DNA from: Corynebacterium sp. CNCTC7651
GTDB taxonomy: Bacteria > Actinomycetota > Actinomycetes > Mycobacteriales > Mycobacteriaceae
Direction of reading: 5' to 3'
Assembly: GCF_021496665.1 (NCBI RefSeq)
Contig: NZ_CP071246.1
Location: 1,054,001-1,118,000 of the forward strand
DNA length: 64,000 bases
Both the position numbers and the translations under genes were made by a program. This document shows, in pieces, positions 18,477 to 25,572 of the stretch (position 1 is the stretch's first letter; each line of letters opens with the position of its first letter). Under the pieces are notes generated by a model that worked only from the letters and a program-made list of their open reading frames with translations, was not told where the DNA came from and did no database searches.

Positions 18477-18490
18477 TACTCTGGTTCACC
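18477..18490 (+). promoter_or_regulatory. Leaderless-type promoter of esterase lipoprotein
   Basis: TACTCT at 18477-18482 lies 8 nt before GTG 18491, with no Shine-Dalgarno between. Confidence 0.4.
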
Positions 18491-19426
18491 GTGCGCGCGG
18501 GATTAAGGGCTTTTTGCTTGACGACGTTCCTTTTGCTCACCCTCCCGCTCACCTCCTGCGCAGACGTCTCAGAGCCCGTCGTGCCCAGCCCTACCACGGT
18601 TGTGGTGGAGGATGGGGAGGATCAAGTGAGCGTCGACAAGCTGAGCCCTGCCACGGTGGAGGAGAGGACGCTGGACGTTGGCGGGGTGCGGCGCGGGTAC
18701 ATCCTCTCGCTGCCCGAGGGGGCGCATCAGCGGCAACGGCTGCCGCTGATCATGGTGTTCCACGGGTACAACGAGGATGCGGCGTCGGTGCGGAAGAATT
18801 CTAACATGGACCGTGCGGATGCGATCGTGGCGTACCTGGAGGGTGTGGAGAAGGCTTGGGCGCCGGCCCCGTACGCGAAGACGACTGGTGCGCAGGACCT
18901 TGCGTTTGTAGACGCGGTTCGTGAGCAATTGGCGGAGGAGTTTTCGGTGGACCGGGCGCGAGTGTTTGCCACCGGGATGTCCAACGGCGGCGGGTTCGCG
19001 GCATACGTGGGGTGTCAGCGACCGCAAGATTTCACGGCGGTGGCTTCAGTGGCCGCGGCGTTCTACCAGCGGGTGTCCGAGGGCTGCTCCGCGATCCCGA
19101 TGAAGCACATCGACTTCCACGGCACTGAGGACCGGGTGATCGAGTACGCGGGCGGCCATCGCCATGACACGGTGTATGACTCCACAGCCGAAATGGTCGA
19201 GGAAGGGGCCCAGCGCAACCGGTGCGCTCCGGAACCGGAGGTGACGCAGGTGACCACTGGCATTGTGGAGGAGCGCTGGCTGGATTGCGACGCCGGCATG
19301 GAGCACTACCGCATCGAAGGCGGCCCCCACGTGTGGCCCGGCGGCGCGTACGACCAGTCCGGCACCGCCCCCAGCGGCTTTGCCACGAAGCGGCAGCTGG
19401 AGTTCTTCGGGGTCGGGGAGCGGTAG
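18491..19426 (+). CDS. LpqC-like esterase lipoprotein (PHB depolymerase family)
   Basis: 311 residues. A lipoprotein signal peptide (VRAGLRAFCLTTFLLLTLPL) ends in the lipobox LTSC with Cys23, so the mature protein is lipid-anchored outside the membrane. The hydrolase domain has MVFHGYNEDA, nucleophile elbow GMSNGGGFA, Asp in FHGTEDRVI and His in GGPHVWPGG. It resembles mycobacterial LpqC and is a secreted paralogue of the cytoplasmic esterase at 15698. GTG 18491 is chosen because the signal peptide begins exactly here; the longer upstream open frame is antisense to DUF418. Confidence 0.85.
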   Translation: MRAGLRAFCLTTFLLLTLPLTSCADVSEPVVPSPTTVVVEDGEDQVSVDKLSPATVEERTLDVGGVRRGYILSLPEGAHQRQRLPLIMVFHGYNEDAASVRKNSNMDRADAIVAYLEGVEKAWAPAPYAKTTGAQDLAFVDAVREQLAEEFSVDRARVFATGMSNGGGFAAYVGCQRPQDFTAVASVAAAFYQRVSEGCSAIPMKHIDFHGTEDRVIEYAGGHRHDTVYDSTAEMVEEGAQRNRCAPEPEVTQVTTGIVEERWLDCDAGMEHYRIEGGPHVWPGGAYDQSGTAPSGFATKRQLEFFGVGER

Positions 19427-19466
19427 GGGTTACTGCTCGTTCACTGATCTCAGCTGAGAAAAACGA

Positions 19467-19503
19467 AACCCCACGGCGCTACAGCGCTGCGGGGTTAGGT
19501 TTT
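19467..19503. terminator. Rho-independent terminator, bidirectional
   Basis: An imperfect 14-bp stem pairs AACCCC..GCGCT (19467-19480) with AGCGC..GGGGTT (19483-19496). A T-run follows on plus and an A-run flanks the other side, so it can end the lipoprotein gene and also face the protease remnant. Confidence 0.75.
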
Positions 19504-19512
19504 GTGAGTGGA

Positions 19513-19556
19513 TTCGACCTCTAGAATCTCGTCTTCGTCAGGAACCAAGAGGTCGA
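19513..19556. repeat. Inverted repeat around the protease remnant stop codon
   Basis: CGACCTCT at 19515-19522 is matched by AGAGGTCG at 19548-19555 across a 25-nt loop, and the stem covers the stop codon of the truncated protease. It may be a second terminator; there is no T-run. Confidence 0.4.
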
Positions 19557-19988
19557 GTTATCTTGAGGAGGGAAGCTCGGATCCCTAATCTCATCGTCTT
19601 CAGCTGCTCCACCCTTAACAGGGCCGATTAGACCAATCGGATTGCCTTGGAAGTCGACCGCCCAGACTGGGCCGCCCGAATCACCCTGGCGGGCCGGAGC
19701 TCCGATTACATAGATCAGATTCTCGAGCCCGTTGCTAAAGAATCCCAATCCACAAACTGGCTTCCTAGAGATAGCTCCATACACACAGTGGCGCTGCTTA
19801 GAAAGCTTGACATCGGCGGGGTTAAGAATCTTATCCCCCGAGTAGACGTTATTGCCCAACTTGACTCCCGGTTTCAGCCGGATAATGGCAACATCCTTGT
19901 TCGGATTACCGCGATATTCCGCGAAACGCTCAGCCCAGTGAGAGTCCGTGGATCGGGCCCGACGGCTCGCGACTACCCCTAGCTGGAC
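19521..19988 (-). pseudogene. 5'-truncated trypsin-like (S1) serine protease remnant
   Basis: The minus-strand frame is open from an in-frame stop at 19989-19991 to 19521. It encodes DSHWAERFAEYRGNPNKDVA with the catalytic-Asp context KDVAIIRL, then the Ser motif GDSGGPVW. The domain carrying the signal peptide and the catalytic His is missing, and no ATG or GTG lies at the beginning; a TTG at 19859 would exclude even the Asp. I read it as the 3' two-thirds of a secreted protease cut at its 5' side. It abuts the small repeat-protein gene, whose stop overlaps it by 10 nt. Confidence 0.7.
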
Positions 19989-20248
19989 TTACCGAGCACC
20001 GCGTTCTTGCTGCGGTAGCTAGACAGGGAAGTGACGCACAGGAACGAGCCGACAGAGAGGACGCACAGAGCCGAACCCACGGACGCGATAGACAGGGCGG
20101 AGCCCAATGATCCGATCGACATGAAGGATCCGACGGAGCCGATGCTCATGAACGATTCAGAGGACCAGGCGCTGAGGACGGAGTTCTTGGAACGGTAGGA
20201 AAGGATGCTCCCGCTGGCATCGCGTTTTCGGGATCTCTTGGCGCTCAT
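19979..20248 (-). CDS. Small Ser-x-x triplet-repeat protein
   Basis: 89 residues, not recognised as a named family. After a basic N-terminus (MSAKRSRKRDASGS) Ser recurs at nearly every third position for some 20 triplets, for example SFM-SIG-SVG-SFM-SIG-SLG, then SAL-SIA-SVG. In the later part two Ser positions are replaced by Cys (ALCVLS, FLCVTS). The block is bracketed by near-identical motifs YRSKNSVL (residues 18-25) and YRSKNAVL (77-84). No signal peptide is present. The start ATG 20248 has GTGAAGAT just upstream. It is divergent from the alcohol dehydrogenase with a 181-nt spacer. Function unknown. Confidence 0.65.
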   Translation of the reverse strand: MSAKRSRKRDASGSILSYRSKNSVLSAWSSESFMSIGSVGSFMSIGSLGSALSIASVGSALCVLSVGSFLCVTSLSSYRSKNAVLGKSS

Positions 20249-20429
20249 ATCTTCACGATATGACGCTTTCTCCCTGTTCAGGGTGGAAAAGTGGTGTGGT
20301 GTTGCTCCCGCAGATGCCAGAAGGCTTCCTGTGGAAGGCCGCCCATTGAAAACACGAGCAAAGAATGTGGCGCGCTCAACAAAGCCAGGATTACACTCGG
20401 CCGCACCCCCAACCGATGAAAGGTTTCTT

Positions 20430-21605
20430 ATGAAAGCACTCACCTGGCAAGGCAAGCGGAATGTGACCGTCGAGGAAGTTCCGGACCCCAAGATCATCGA
20501 ACCTACTGATGTCATCATCCGCGTCACCTCCACCGCCATCTGTGGTTCTGACCTGCACCTCTACGAGGTTCTCGGCCCCTACATGGACAAGGGCGACGTG
20601 ATCGGACACGAGCCGATGGGCATCGTCGAGGAGGTCGGCCCCGCAGTCACCAACCTCAAACCGGGCGACCGCGTAGTCATCCCCTTCACCGTCTCTTGCG
20701 GCCACTGCTACATGTGCGAGCGCGGCCTTCAGTCTCAGTGCGAGACCACGCAGGTTCGCGAGTACGAAAGCGGCGCCACCCTGCTCGGCTACTCCCGCCT
20801 CTACGGCTCGCTGCCCGGCGGTCAGGCCGAGTACCTGCGTGTCCCGCACGCCGACTACGGCCCCATCAAGGTCCCCAACGTCGGCGAGGACGAGCGCTTC
20901 CTGTTCCTATCCGACGTTCTTCCTACCGCCTGGCAGGGCGTCAAGTACGCCGATGTCCCTGAAGGCGGCACCCTCGCGGTGCTCGGTCTCGGCCCGATCG
21001 GGCAGATGGCTTCGCGCATCGGTGCCCACTTCGGCTACCGCGTTATCGGCGTCGACCCCGTCTCGGAGCGCCGCGACATGGCAGCCCGGCACGGCATCGA
21101 GGTCCTCGAGGGCGGCGACGGGGTTGTCGATTTGCTGCGCGAGATGACCGACGGCCGCGGGCCCGACTCCGTCCTCGACGCCGTCGGCATGGAAGCCCAC
21201 GGCTCTCCCGTCGCCGGCACCGCTCAAGCTGCCGTCGGCCTGCTGCCTCCCGCACTAGGCCGCGCAGCCATGGAAACGGCTGGTGTGGACCGCCTCGGCG
21301 CGCTGTACACCGCTATCGATGCGGTGCGACGCGGTGGAACCATCTCACTCAGCGGTGTCTACGGCGGTATGAAGGACCCGATGCCGATGATGACGCTGTT
21401 TGACAAGCAGGTGCAGATGCGGATGGGCCAGTGCAACGTGCGCAACTGGACCGATGACATCCTTCCGCTGGTGGACGACCCGTCTGACCCCCTCGGCGTG
21501 CTCGACCTGAAGACACACACCGCACCGCTTGACGACGCGCCCGAGATGTACGAGAAGTTCCAGAAGAAGGAAGACGGCTGCATCAAGGTCGTCCTCAAGC
21601 CGTAA
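20430..21605 (+). CDS. Zinc-dependent alcohol dehydrogenase (MDR family)
   Basis: 391 residues. Catalytic-zinc residues are visible: Cys in TAICGSDLH (about 37), HEPMG (His about 62) and later Asp/Glu ligands. Structural-zinc cysteines lie in SCGHCYMCERGLQSQC (about 90-105). The NAD-binding motif LGLGPIGQMA is near 188-197. It resembles the glutathione-independent formaldehyde dehydrogenase-like branch of medium-chain dehydrogenases, acting on alcohols or aldehydes; the substrate cannot be told. ATG 20430 has GAAAGG 7 nt upstream. Codons end in C more than in neighbouring genes, a weak hint of transfer. Confidence 0.85.
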   Translation: MKALTWQGKRNVTVEEVPDPKIIEPTDVIIRVTSTAICGSDLHLYEVLGPYMDKGDVIGHEPMGIVEEVGPAVTNLKPGDRVVIPFTVSCGHCYMCERGLQSQCETTQVREYESGATLLGYSRLYGSLPGGQAEYLRVPHADYGPIKVPNVGEDERFLFLSDVLPTAWQGVKYADVPEGGTLAVLGLGPIGQMASRIGAHFGYRVIGVDPVSERRDMAARHGIEVLEGGDGVVDLLREMTDGRGPDSVLDAVGMEAHGSPVAGTAQAAVGLLPPALGRAAMETAGVDRLGALYTAIDAVRRGGTISLSGVYGGMKDPMPMMTLFDKQVQMRMGQCNVRNWTDDILPLVDDPSDPLGVLDLKTHTAPLDDAPEMYEKFQKKEDGCIKVVLKP

Positions 21606-21698
21606 CCAAGGCACAAATAAGGGCCTCCTCGCTGACAGCTTTTCAGTTTCCCGAAAAGGTGTCGGCCAGGGGGCCGTAGCTGTCCCAAAGGACTTTTG

Positions 21699-21772
21699 TC
21701 GGACTGACAGGATTTGAACCTGCGACCCCCACACCCCCAGTGTGGTGCGCTACCAAACTGCGCCACAGCCCG
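21699..21772 (-). tRNA. tRNA-Pro (GGG)
   Basis: Read on minus, the acceptor CGGGCTG pairs with CAGTCCG; the D-arm GCGC-AGTTTGGTAG-CGC, anticodon stem CCACA/TGTGG with loop CTGGGGG (anticodon GGG) and T-arm GCAGG-TTCAAAT-CCTGT are all intact. The discriminator base is A and CCA is not encoded. Its 3' end faces the dehydrogenase and repeat-protein region, a common side for island insertion. Confidence 0.95.
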
Positions 21773-21900
21773 ATCGTTCCCAGCGGAGCTGGCAACTCAG
21801 TCAGACTACACCAGCCCACTTTCCGAACGGAAACCTGCTGGTGGTTGCAAGCCGACTCGGGGGACGCGGAGATCGCTCGGATGATCGGGGGAGACTGCGC

Positions 21901-21962
21901 TGTAGGATCTCGCCGGGCTTTTGCAGAAACCCCTCAAAGGGACTGCGGCTTTCCTGTGAACC
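21901..21962. repeat. IS terminal inverted repeat, left
   Basis: Starts TGTAGGATCTCGCCGG and ends GCTTTCCTGTGAACC. Against the right copy, the outer 28 bp have four mismatches, a ~10-bp divergent stretch follows, and GGGACTG plus GCTTTCCTGTGAACC are identical. Confidence 0.85.
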
Positions 21963-21986
21963 TCTGTGGCCATCTAGTCGTGTTTG

Positions 21987-23027
21987 TTAGGTAGCTGTGG
22001 CTAGAGCGCGTCGCTCTGCCAGGGTTGTGTAGCCCTTACCTGGGTGTGTGGTGAGCCTTTCGTAGACGAACCAGTCCAGGTGGGTTTCAAGATAGTCCAT
22101 GAAGTCCTCGGTGCCCATCTTTTCGGAGTTAATTCCGGCGGCGTAGAGCTCCCTTTTGAGCAGGCCGAAGAATCCTTCCACCCTGGCGTTATCGCCGCTT
22201 TTGCCGACTCGCGACAACGATGGGATTGCAACCCAGGCGTTGTCGCAGGGTTTGCCCGGGTCGCAGGTGTCGCATGCTGCCTGGTCGTGGGTGGGGTCGG
22301 TGAGCATGCCGACCCATTCCGGGTGGCGGTAGGCCCACCCGCGGTCGGAGTGGATGACCGGCTTGGTTCCGGGCTGGAAGGTTGCCAACGCAGCCTCCAG
22401 CATGGTGTTCGTCAGCGCGGCGTTCGGGCTGGTGCTCATGGTATAGACGACGGGCAGATTGTCATGGAAGTCGATCAGGGGGCTGAAGAAGACCTTGCCG
22501 TCTCGGCAGGCGAACTCAGTGACGTCGGTGCCGAACTTCTCGTTCGGTTTATCGGCGTAGAAGTCGTGAACCAAGTCGGGCTCAAGGGCAGCGCGACGCC
22601 TGCGTGCTTCGCGCGAGTAGCCCTGCGAGACAACGACATCTGCGGCCGCTGCTTCATCCAGGTCCCCGATGAGCAGCTTATTCGCCGGCCGGTGGGCGTT
22701 TTCTCCTTTGTAGGAGCGGTACCTCATGGCGCGCTTGGACTTCGGGGTGAGGTTTTCTTCGTACATGATGGCGCGTACTGTTTTCTCACCTATCGTCCAC
22801 CCGTTTTGCCTGCACAGCGCCAAGATCCTGCGGTAGCCGTAGATGCCGTTGCTCGCTTTCGACACCGCGATGACCGCCGCTGCGGCAGCTTTGCGCTTCG
22901 ACGTCGGGTACTTTAACCGCCGGCACGCATGCTTGTAGGTGCTCGGGTTCAACCCGAAGTGCTCGCAGCTGGCTTTCACTTGATATCCGTGCGCCCGGAG
23001 TCGCTGAACAGCTTGAGCGACGACCAC
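21987..23027 (-). CDS. IS3-family transposase OrfB, DDE integrase domain
   Basis: 346 residues as an independent frame; normally made as part of OrfAB by -1 frameshift, since the frame is open up to the slippery site. An HTH_21-like part (NGIYGYRRILALCRQNGW) precedes the rve catalytic core with Asp in FGTDVTEF, Asp in IHSDRGWAYRH and Glu in DNARVEGFFGLLKRE. The distance between the second Asp and the Glu is enlarged by a Cys-rich insert (CDTCDPGKPCDN). Intact, so the element may be active. Confidence 0.88.
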   Translation of the reverse strand: MVVAQAVQRLRAHGYQVKASCEHFGLNPSTYKHACRRLKYPTSKRKAAAAAVIAVSKASNGIYGYRRILALCRQNGWTIGEKTVRAIMYEENLTPKSKRAMRYRSYKGENAHRPANKLLIGDLDEAAAADVVVSQGYSREARRRRAALEPDLVHDFYADKPNEKFGTDVTEFACRDGKVFFSPLIDFHDNLPVVYTMSTSPNAALTNTMLEAALATFQPGTKPVIHSDRGWAYRHPEWVGMLTDPTHDQAACDTCDPGKPCDNAWVAIPSLSRVGKSGDNARVEGFFGLLKRELYAAGINSEKMGTEDFMDYLETHLDWFVYERLTTHPGKGYTTLAERRALATAT

Positions 23028-23644
23028 GCTGTCGAACGTCTCCGGGCTGGGGCTTTTCCCTCCGACTCCATCGCAGCCTCGAACAAGGCCCTATCCGCAA
23101 GCCGTAAAAACCGCTCGTGGCGCAACATCGCTTTAAGCTCTTCGGGATCATCCGGCAACGCAGCATCATCGAGCTGCGTCACGTGCTGCTCACTGGCAAT
23201 CTTGGCAGCCTTAGCGCTAGACGGCTTGGAAGCTTGCGGCGATGCGCTTTTGCGCGGGCGGCGTTTATGTTGTTCCACACGCCACAGTGTCGCCTGCTCT
23301 AGCTGCTCAGGGCTCATCCCACGCCGCGTCTCTTCTTCAGGAGCGAAACTGCGGACCCAAATCGACAACGTAGCCGGCGACACACCAACTTGCCGGCTCA
23401 TCTCCCGCAGCGACCCCGGTGAGGTCAATGCCGCCCGCACCGCTGCGGCGATCTCACTCGGGCTGCGCCGGCGATGATCCACCTCAACACCGTGCTCAGC
23501 ATCAACTGCCCACCGCCAAATCGACGCCGCCGAGGGAACAGGATCGACACCTTCCTCACGCAAACGGGCGCGTACCTGCTGCGGCTCTAGACCCTTGCCG
23601 TAAAGCTCGACGGCACGCTCACGAACCGCCAACGGATAACTCAT
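22976..23644 (-). CDS. IS3-family transposase OrfA
   Basis: 222 residues, long for an OrfA. Two helix-turn-helix-like segments are visible: AVELYGKGLEPQQVRARLRE near 10-30 and MSRQVGVSPATLSIWVRSF near 80-98. A basic linker (RRPRKSASPQASKPSSAKAAK) and a helical region follow. It binds the element ends and is the N-terminal part of the OrfAB transposase. The start ATG 23644 has GAGGAGTT upstream. The slippery site GGGAAAA at 23054-23060 sits 78 nt before its stop. Confidence 0.85.
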   Translation of the reverse strand: MSYPLAVRERAVELYGKGLEPQQVRARLREEGVDPVPSAASIWRWAVDAEHGVEVDHRRRSPSEIAAAVRAALTSPGSLREMSRQVGVSPATLSIWVRSFAPEEETRRGMSPEQLEQATLWRVEQHKRRPRKSASPQASKPSSAKAAKIASEQHVTQLDDAALPDDPEELKAMLRHERFLRLADRALFEAAMESEGKAPARRRSTAWSSLKLFSDSGRTDIK

Positions 23645-23669
23645 CTGGAACTCCTCACCGATGGCCGAC

Positions 23670-23732
23670 GGTTCACAGGAAAGCTTCAGTCCCAAAAATG
23701 GCCATTCTGCAGAAGTCCGGTGAGATCGTACA
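23670..23732. repeat. IS terminal inverted repeat, right
   Basis: Reverse complement starts TGTACGATCTCACCGG and ends GCTTTCCTGTGAACC, mirroring the left end. It lies 25 nt upstream of the orfA start. Confidence 0.85.
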
Positions 23733-23733
23733 G

Positions 23734-23825
23734 GCAGCGGCCAAAACGGCGGATAAACCAGCGGCCAAAACCATGAGGGGCAGGCGTTAGCCACGGAGGT
23801 CCGGTAGACGCGAGGCGAGAGCGAC
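23734..23825. other. Spacer between IS and YchJ gene with two 13-bp direct repeats
   Basis: CAGCGGCCAAAAC occurs at 23735-23747 and 23759-23771. On plus the sequence reads as an Ala/Lys-rich tail (AAAKTADKPAAKTMRGRR then stop), which could be the end of a gene cut by the IS; I see no matching upstream part on the other side. Confidence 0.35.
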
Positions 23826-24227
23826 TTACCGAACAACCCCGTCGAGGTAGAGCCACTGCCCGGCACGCTTTACAAAGCGGGAGCGTTCCCGTTGCACTCC
23901 GCCGGAGTAGAAGGCGGCGAACTCGACAACGCCTTCGGTATCCAGCAGGCCACCGCCAGCCGTATCCAGAATCACCAGCCTGGTGAAAGGCTCACCCGCC
24001 GGATCGATCTCGAGCGAGGAGGGGCGAGTCTCGGGTGCCCAGGTCGCGCTCACGTACTCGCCGTCGCCCATCACAAAGGCGGAATAGCGCGAGCGCATGA
24101 GGGCTTCAGCCGTCGGGGCGCCGGCAGCGGTACCACCCGCGCGCAGTCCCGCGTGGTACTTCCCGCAGCACTGCTCGTACGCCAAACCCCACCCGCACGG
24201 GCAGGGGTCTGGCTCGCGAACCTTCAC
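23826..24227 (-). CDS. YchJ family (UPF0225) SEC-C zinc protein
   Basis: 133 residues. The N-terminal CPCGWGLAYEQCC is a SEC-C type zinc-binding motif, followed by a YchJ NTF2-like domain (SRYSAFVMGDGEYVSATWAPETRP). Length and layout fit UPF0225 proteins, whose function is not known. It lies 3 nt downstream of the hydrolase-OsmC gene and is probably co-transcribed with it. The IS lies just beyond its 3' end. Confidence 0.85.
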   Translation of the reverse strand: MKVREPDPCPCGWGLAYEQCCGKYHAGLRAGGTAAGAPTAEALMRSRYSAFVMGDGEYVSATWAPETRPSSLEIDPAGEPFTRLVILDTAGGGLLDTEGVVEFAAFYSGGVQRERSRFVKRAGQWLYLDGVVR

Positions 24228-24230
24228 CAG

Positions 24231-25502
24231 CTACTTCCCGGCGCGCGCCTTGCGCTCGCGCTTGCCGACCAGATTGCCGGCGGCAACGTGGGCCTTGCCG
24301 GCTGCCTTGTTTGCGGCGCGGCGTTCGGCCACGGATGCCACAGCAACCGTCGTCTCGATCTGGTTCGCCGCAACGTACCCGTCGACCGTCGACGCTGCGC
24401 CGGCTGCACGCAGCGTCTCCGCCTGCTCGTCGGTGAGGTCGCCGTACAGCGTGATTTCCCGGACGAATTCGTTGCCTTGGCCGTGTGTGATTTCAATTCG
24501 AACGTCGTCAAGCGGCATGCCCTTGGCCGCCTCGCGCACGGCTTGGGAGGAGCTGGCAGCCAGCGCGGACATGTACAGGCCGGTGGAGGTGACACCCTGG
24601 CCCTTGCCGCCGGCGTTCTTCGCGCGGTCCGTGGTGATCGCGGTGTTGGAGGTGCGCACCACGTCGCCGTACTTGGTGCCGCGGGCGGCGTAGCTGATGG
24701 CGTTGGAATCGCCCGTCTCCTCCGGCACGAACTCCGGGACGATGTACTGCTGGGCCCAGGAGCCGATGATGTCCGCAGCGCGCTGCGCGGTGCCGGAGCG
24801 GGTGAGCAGGTGGTCCGCCTTGTCCAGCGCCATGAGGGACTTGGGGTAGCGGGTGAGCTGGAAGATGGTCTGGGCGTTGTCGATGCCCACCGTGACGTCA
24901 ATGGGGGAGTGCACCAGAAGCAGCGGTTTGCGCATGGTGGGCAGGTAGGTCTCCGGGTTGGTTACGGCCAGATCCTCGAGGAACTCGCGCGAGATCACCA
25001 GCTCGCGCCCGCCGAGGATCACGGGGACGGAGCCGTTCGCGTCAGCCTCGCCGATCTTGTCTGCGTAGTGCAGCACGGAGTGCGCCGGGTCGAACGGCGC
25101 GCCCACAGTGGCTACGCACTTCACCATGTCTTTGAGCTCGGGGCGCGTCGCGGCCTTCAACGTGGCGGCGCCGCCGAGGGAGTGGCCCATGATCAGCTGC
25201 GGTGCCGTGAAGTGCTCCTCCATCCACTGCGCCACCGCCACAATGTCATCCACGTTCTGGGAGAACGTGGTGTCTTTGAACTCGCCCTCGGACTGGCCAA
25301 GACCGGGGAAGTCGAAGCGCAGGGTGGCAATACCGTGCTCCGTCAGCCGCTTCGAGATGCGCGATGCACCCGGCGTGTGGCGGGAGCCGGCGAAGCAGTG
25401 GGCGAAGATGGCGTAGGCCTGCGCGGGGGATTCTGGGCGGTCAATCGTGGCGGCCAGCATCTTTCCTGTGGAAGACGGGACCTTGACGTTCAGCGACTGC
25501 AT
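24231..25502 (-). CDS. Alpha/beta hydrolase fused to an OsmC-like domain
   Basis: 423 residues, two domains. The hydrolase part (about 1-260) has FAHCFAGSRHTPG, FDFPGLGQSEG, nucleophile elbow GHSLGGAA and a His in LDKADHLLT. The C-terminal OsmC-like part (about 280-400) has an alkyl-hydroperoxide reductase-type fold, but the two Cys typical of active OsmC are not evident; the segment reads GLYMSALAASSSQAVREAAKG. Similar bifunctional proteins are widespread in bacteria with unknown substrate. ATG 25502 is used; GTG 25508 has better spacing to GGGAGGTG. The 3' end reads KRERKARAGK. Confidence 0.82.
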   Translation of the reverse strand: MQSLNVKVPSSTGKMLAATIDRPESPAQAYAIFAHCFAGSRHTPGASRISKRLTEHGIATLRFDFPGLGQSEGEFKDTTFSQNVDDIVAVAQWMEEHFTAPQLIMGHSLGGAATLKAATRPELKDMVKCVATVGAPFDPAHSVLHYADKIGEADANGSVPVILGGRELVISREFLEDLAVTNPETYLPTMRKPLLLVHSPIDVTVGIDNAQTIFQLTRYPKSLMALDKADHLLTRSGTAQRAADIIGSWAQQYIVPEFVPEETGDSNAISYAARGTKYGDVVRTSNTAITTDRAKNAGGKGQGVTSTGLYMSALAASSSQAVREAAKGMPLDDVRIEITHGQGNEFVREITLYGDLTDEQAETLRAAGAASTVDGYVAANQIETTVAVASVAERRAANKAAGKAHVAAGNLVGKRERKARAGK

Positions 25503-25559
25503 GCCCACAACAATAAAGCACCTCCCGCCCCGCCCGCCGAGGGAGTCTCGCTGGGGCCG

Positions 25560-25572
25560 TACAATGCCACGC
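25560..25572 (+). promoter_or_regulatory. Leaderless-type promoter of secA2
   Basis: TACAAT at 25560-25565, seven nt, then ATG 25573. An in-frame ATG at 25564 falls inside the -10 box, which argues for the downstream start. Confidence 0.55.

Larger units (their letters stand above)
21900..23733. mobile_element. IS3-family insertion sequence, apparently complete
   Basis: About 1.83 kb bounded by long imperfect terminal inverted repeats beginning TGTA. It holds two overlapping transposase frames on minus (orfA 23644-22976, orfB 23027-21987) with a G-GGA-AAA slippery heptamer at 23054-23060 for -1 frameshifting to an OrfAB fusion. No convincing 3-5 bp target duplication is seen at the edges. 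It lies between tRNA-Pro and the YchJ gene. Confidence 0.88.

Noticed and set aside
17048..18490. N-terminal extension of the LpqC-like esterase frame
   Set aside because: It is antisense to DUF418 and the methyltransferase; the signal peptide and promoter begin at 18491.
21840..21899. EIARMIGG-like peptide resembling a RecN tail
   Set aside because: No adjoining RecN sequence and recN itself is complete elsewhere; a chance match upstream of tRNA-Pro.
22044..22916. 290-codon open frame on plus inside the IS
   Set aside because: Antisense to the transposase catalytic core; no start signal.
25564..25572. ATG 25564 as secA2 start
   Set aside because: It lies inside the TACAAT box that sits 7 nt before ATG 25573.
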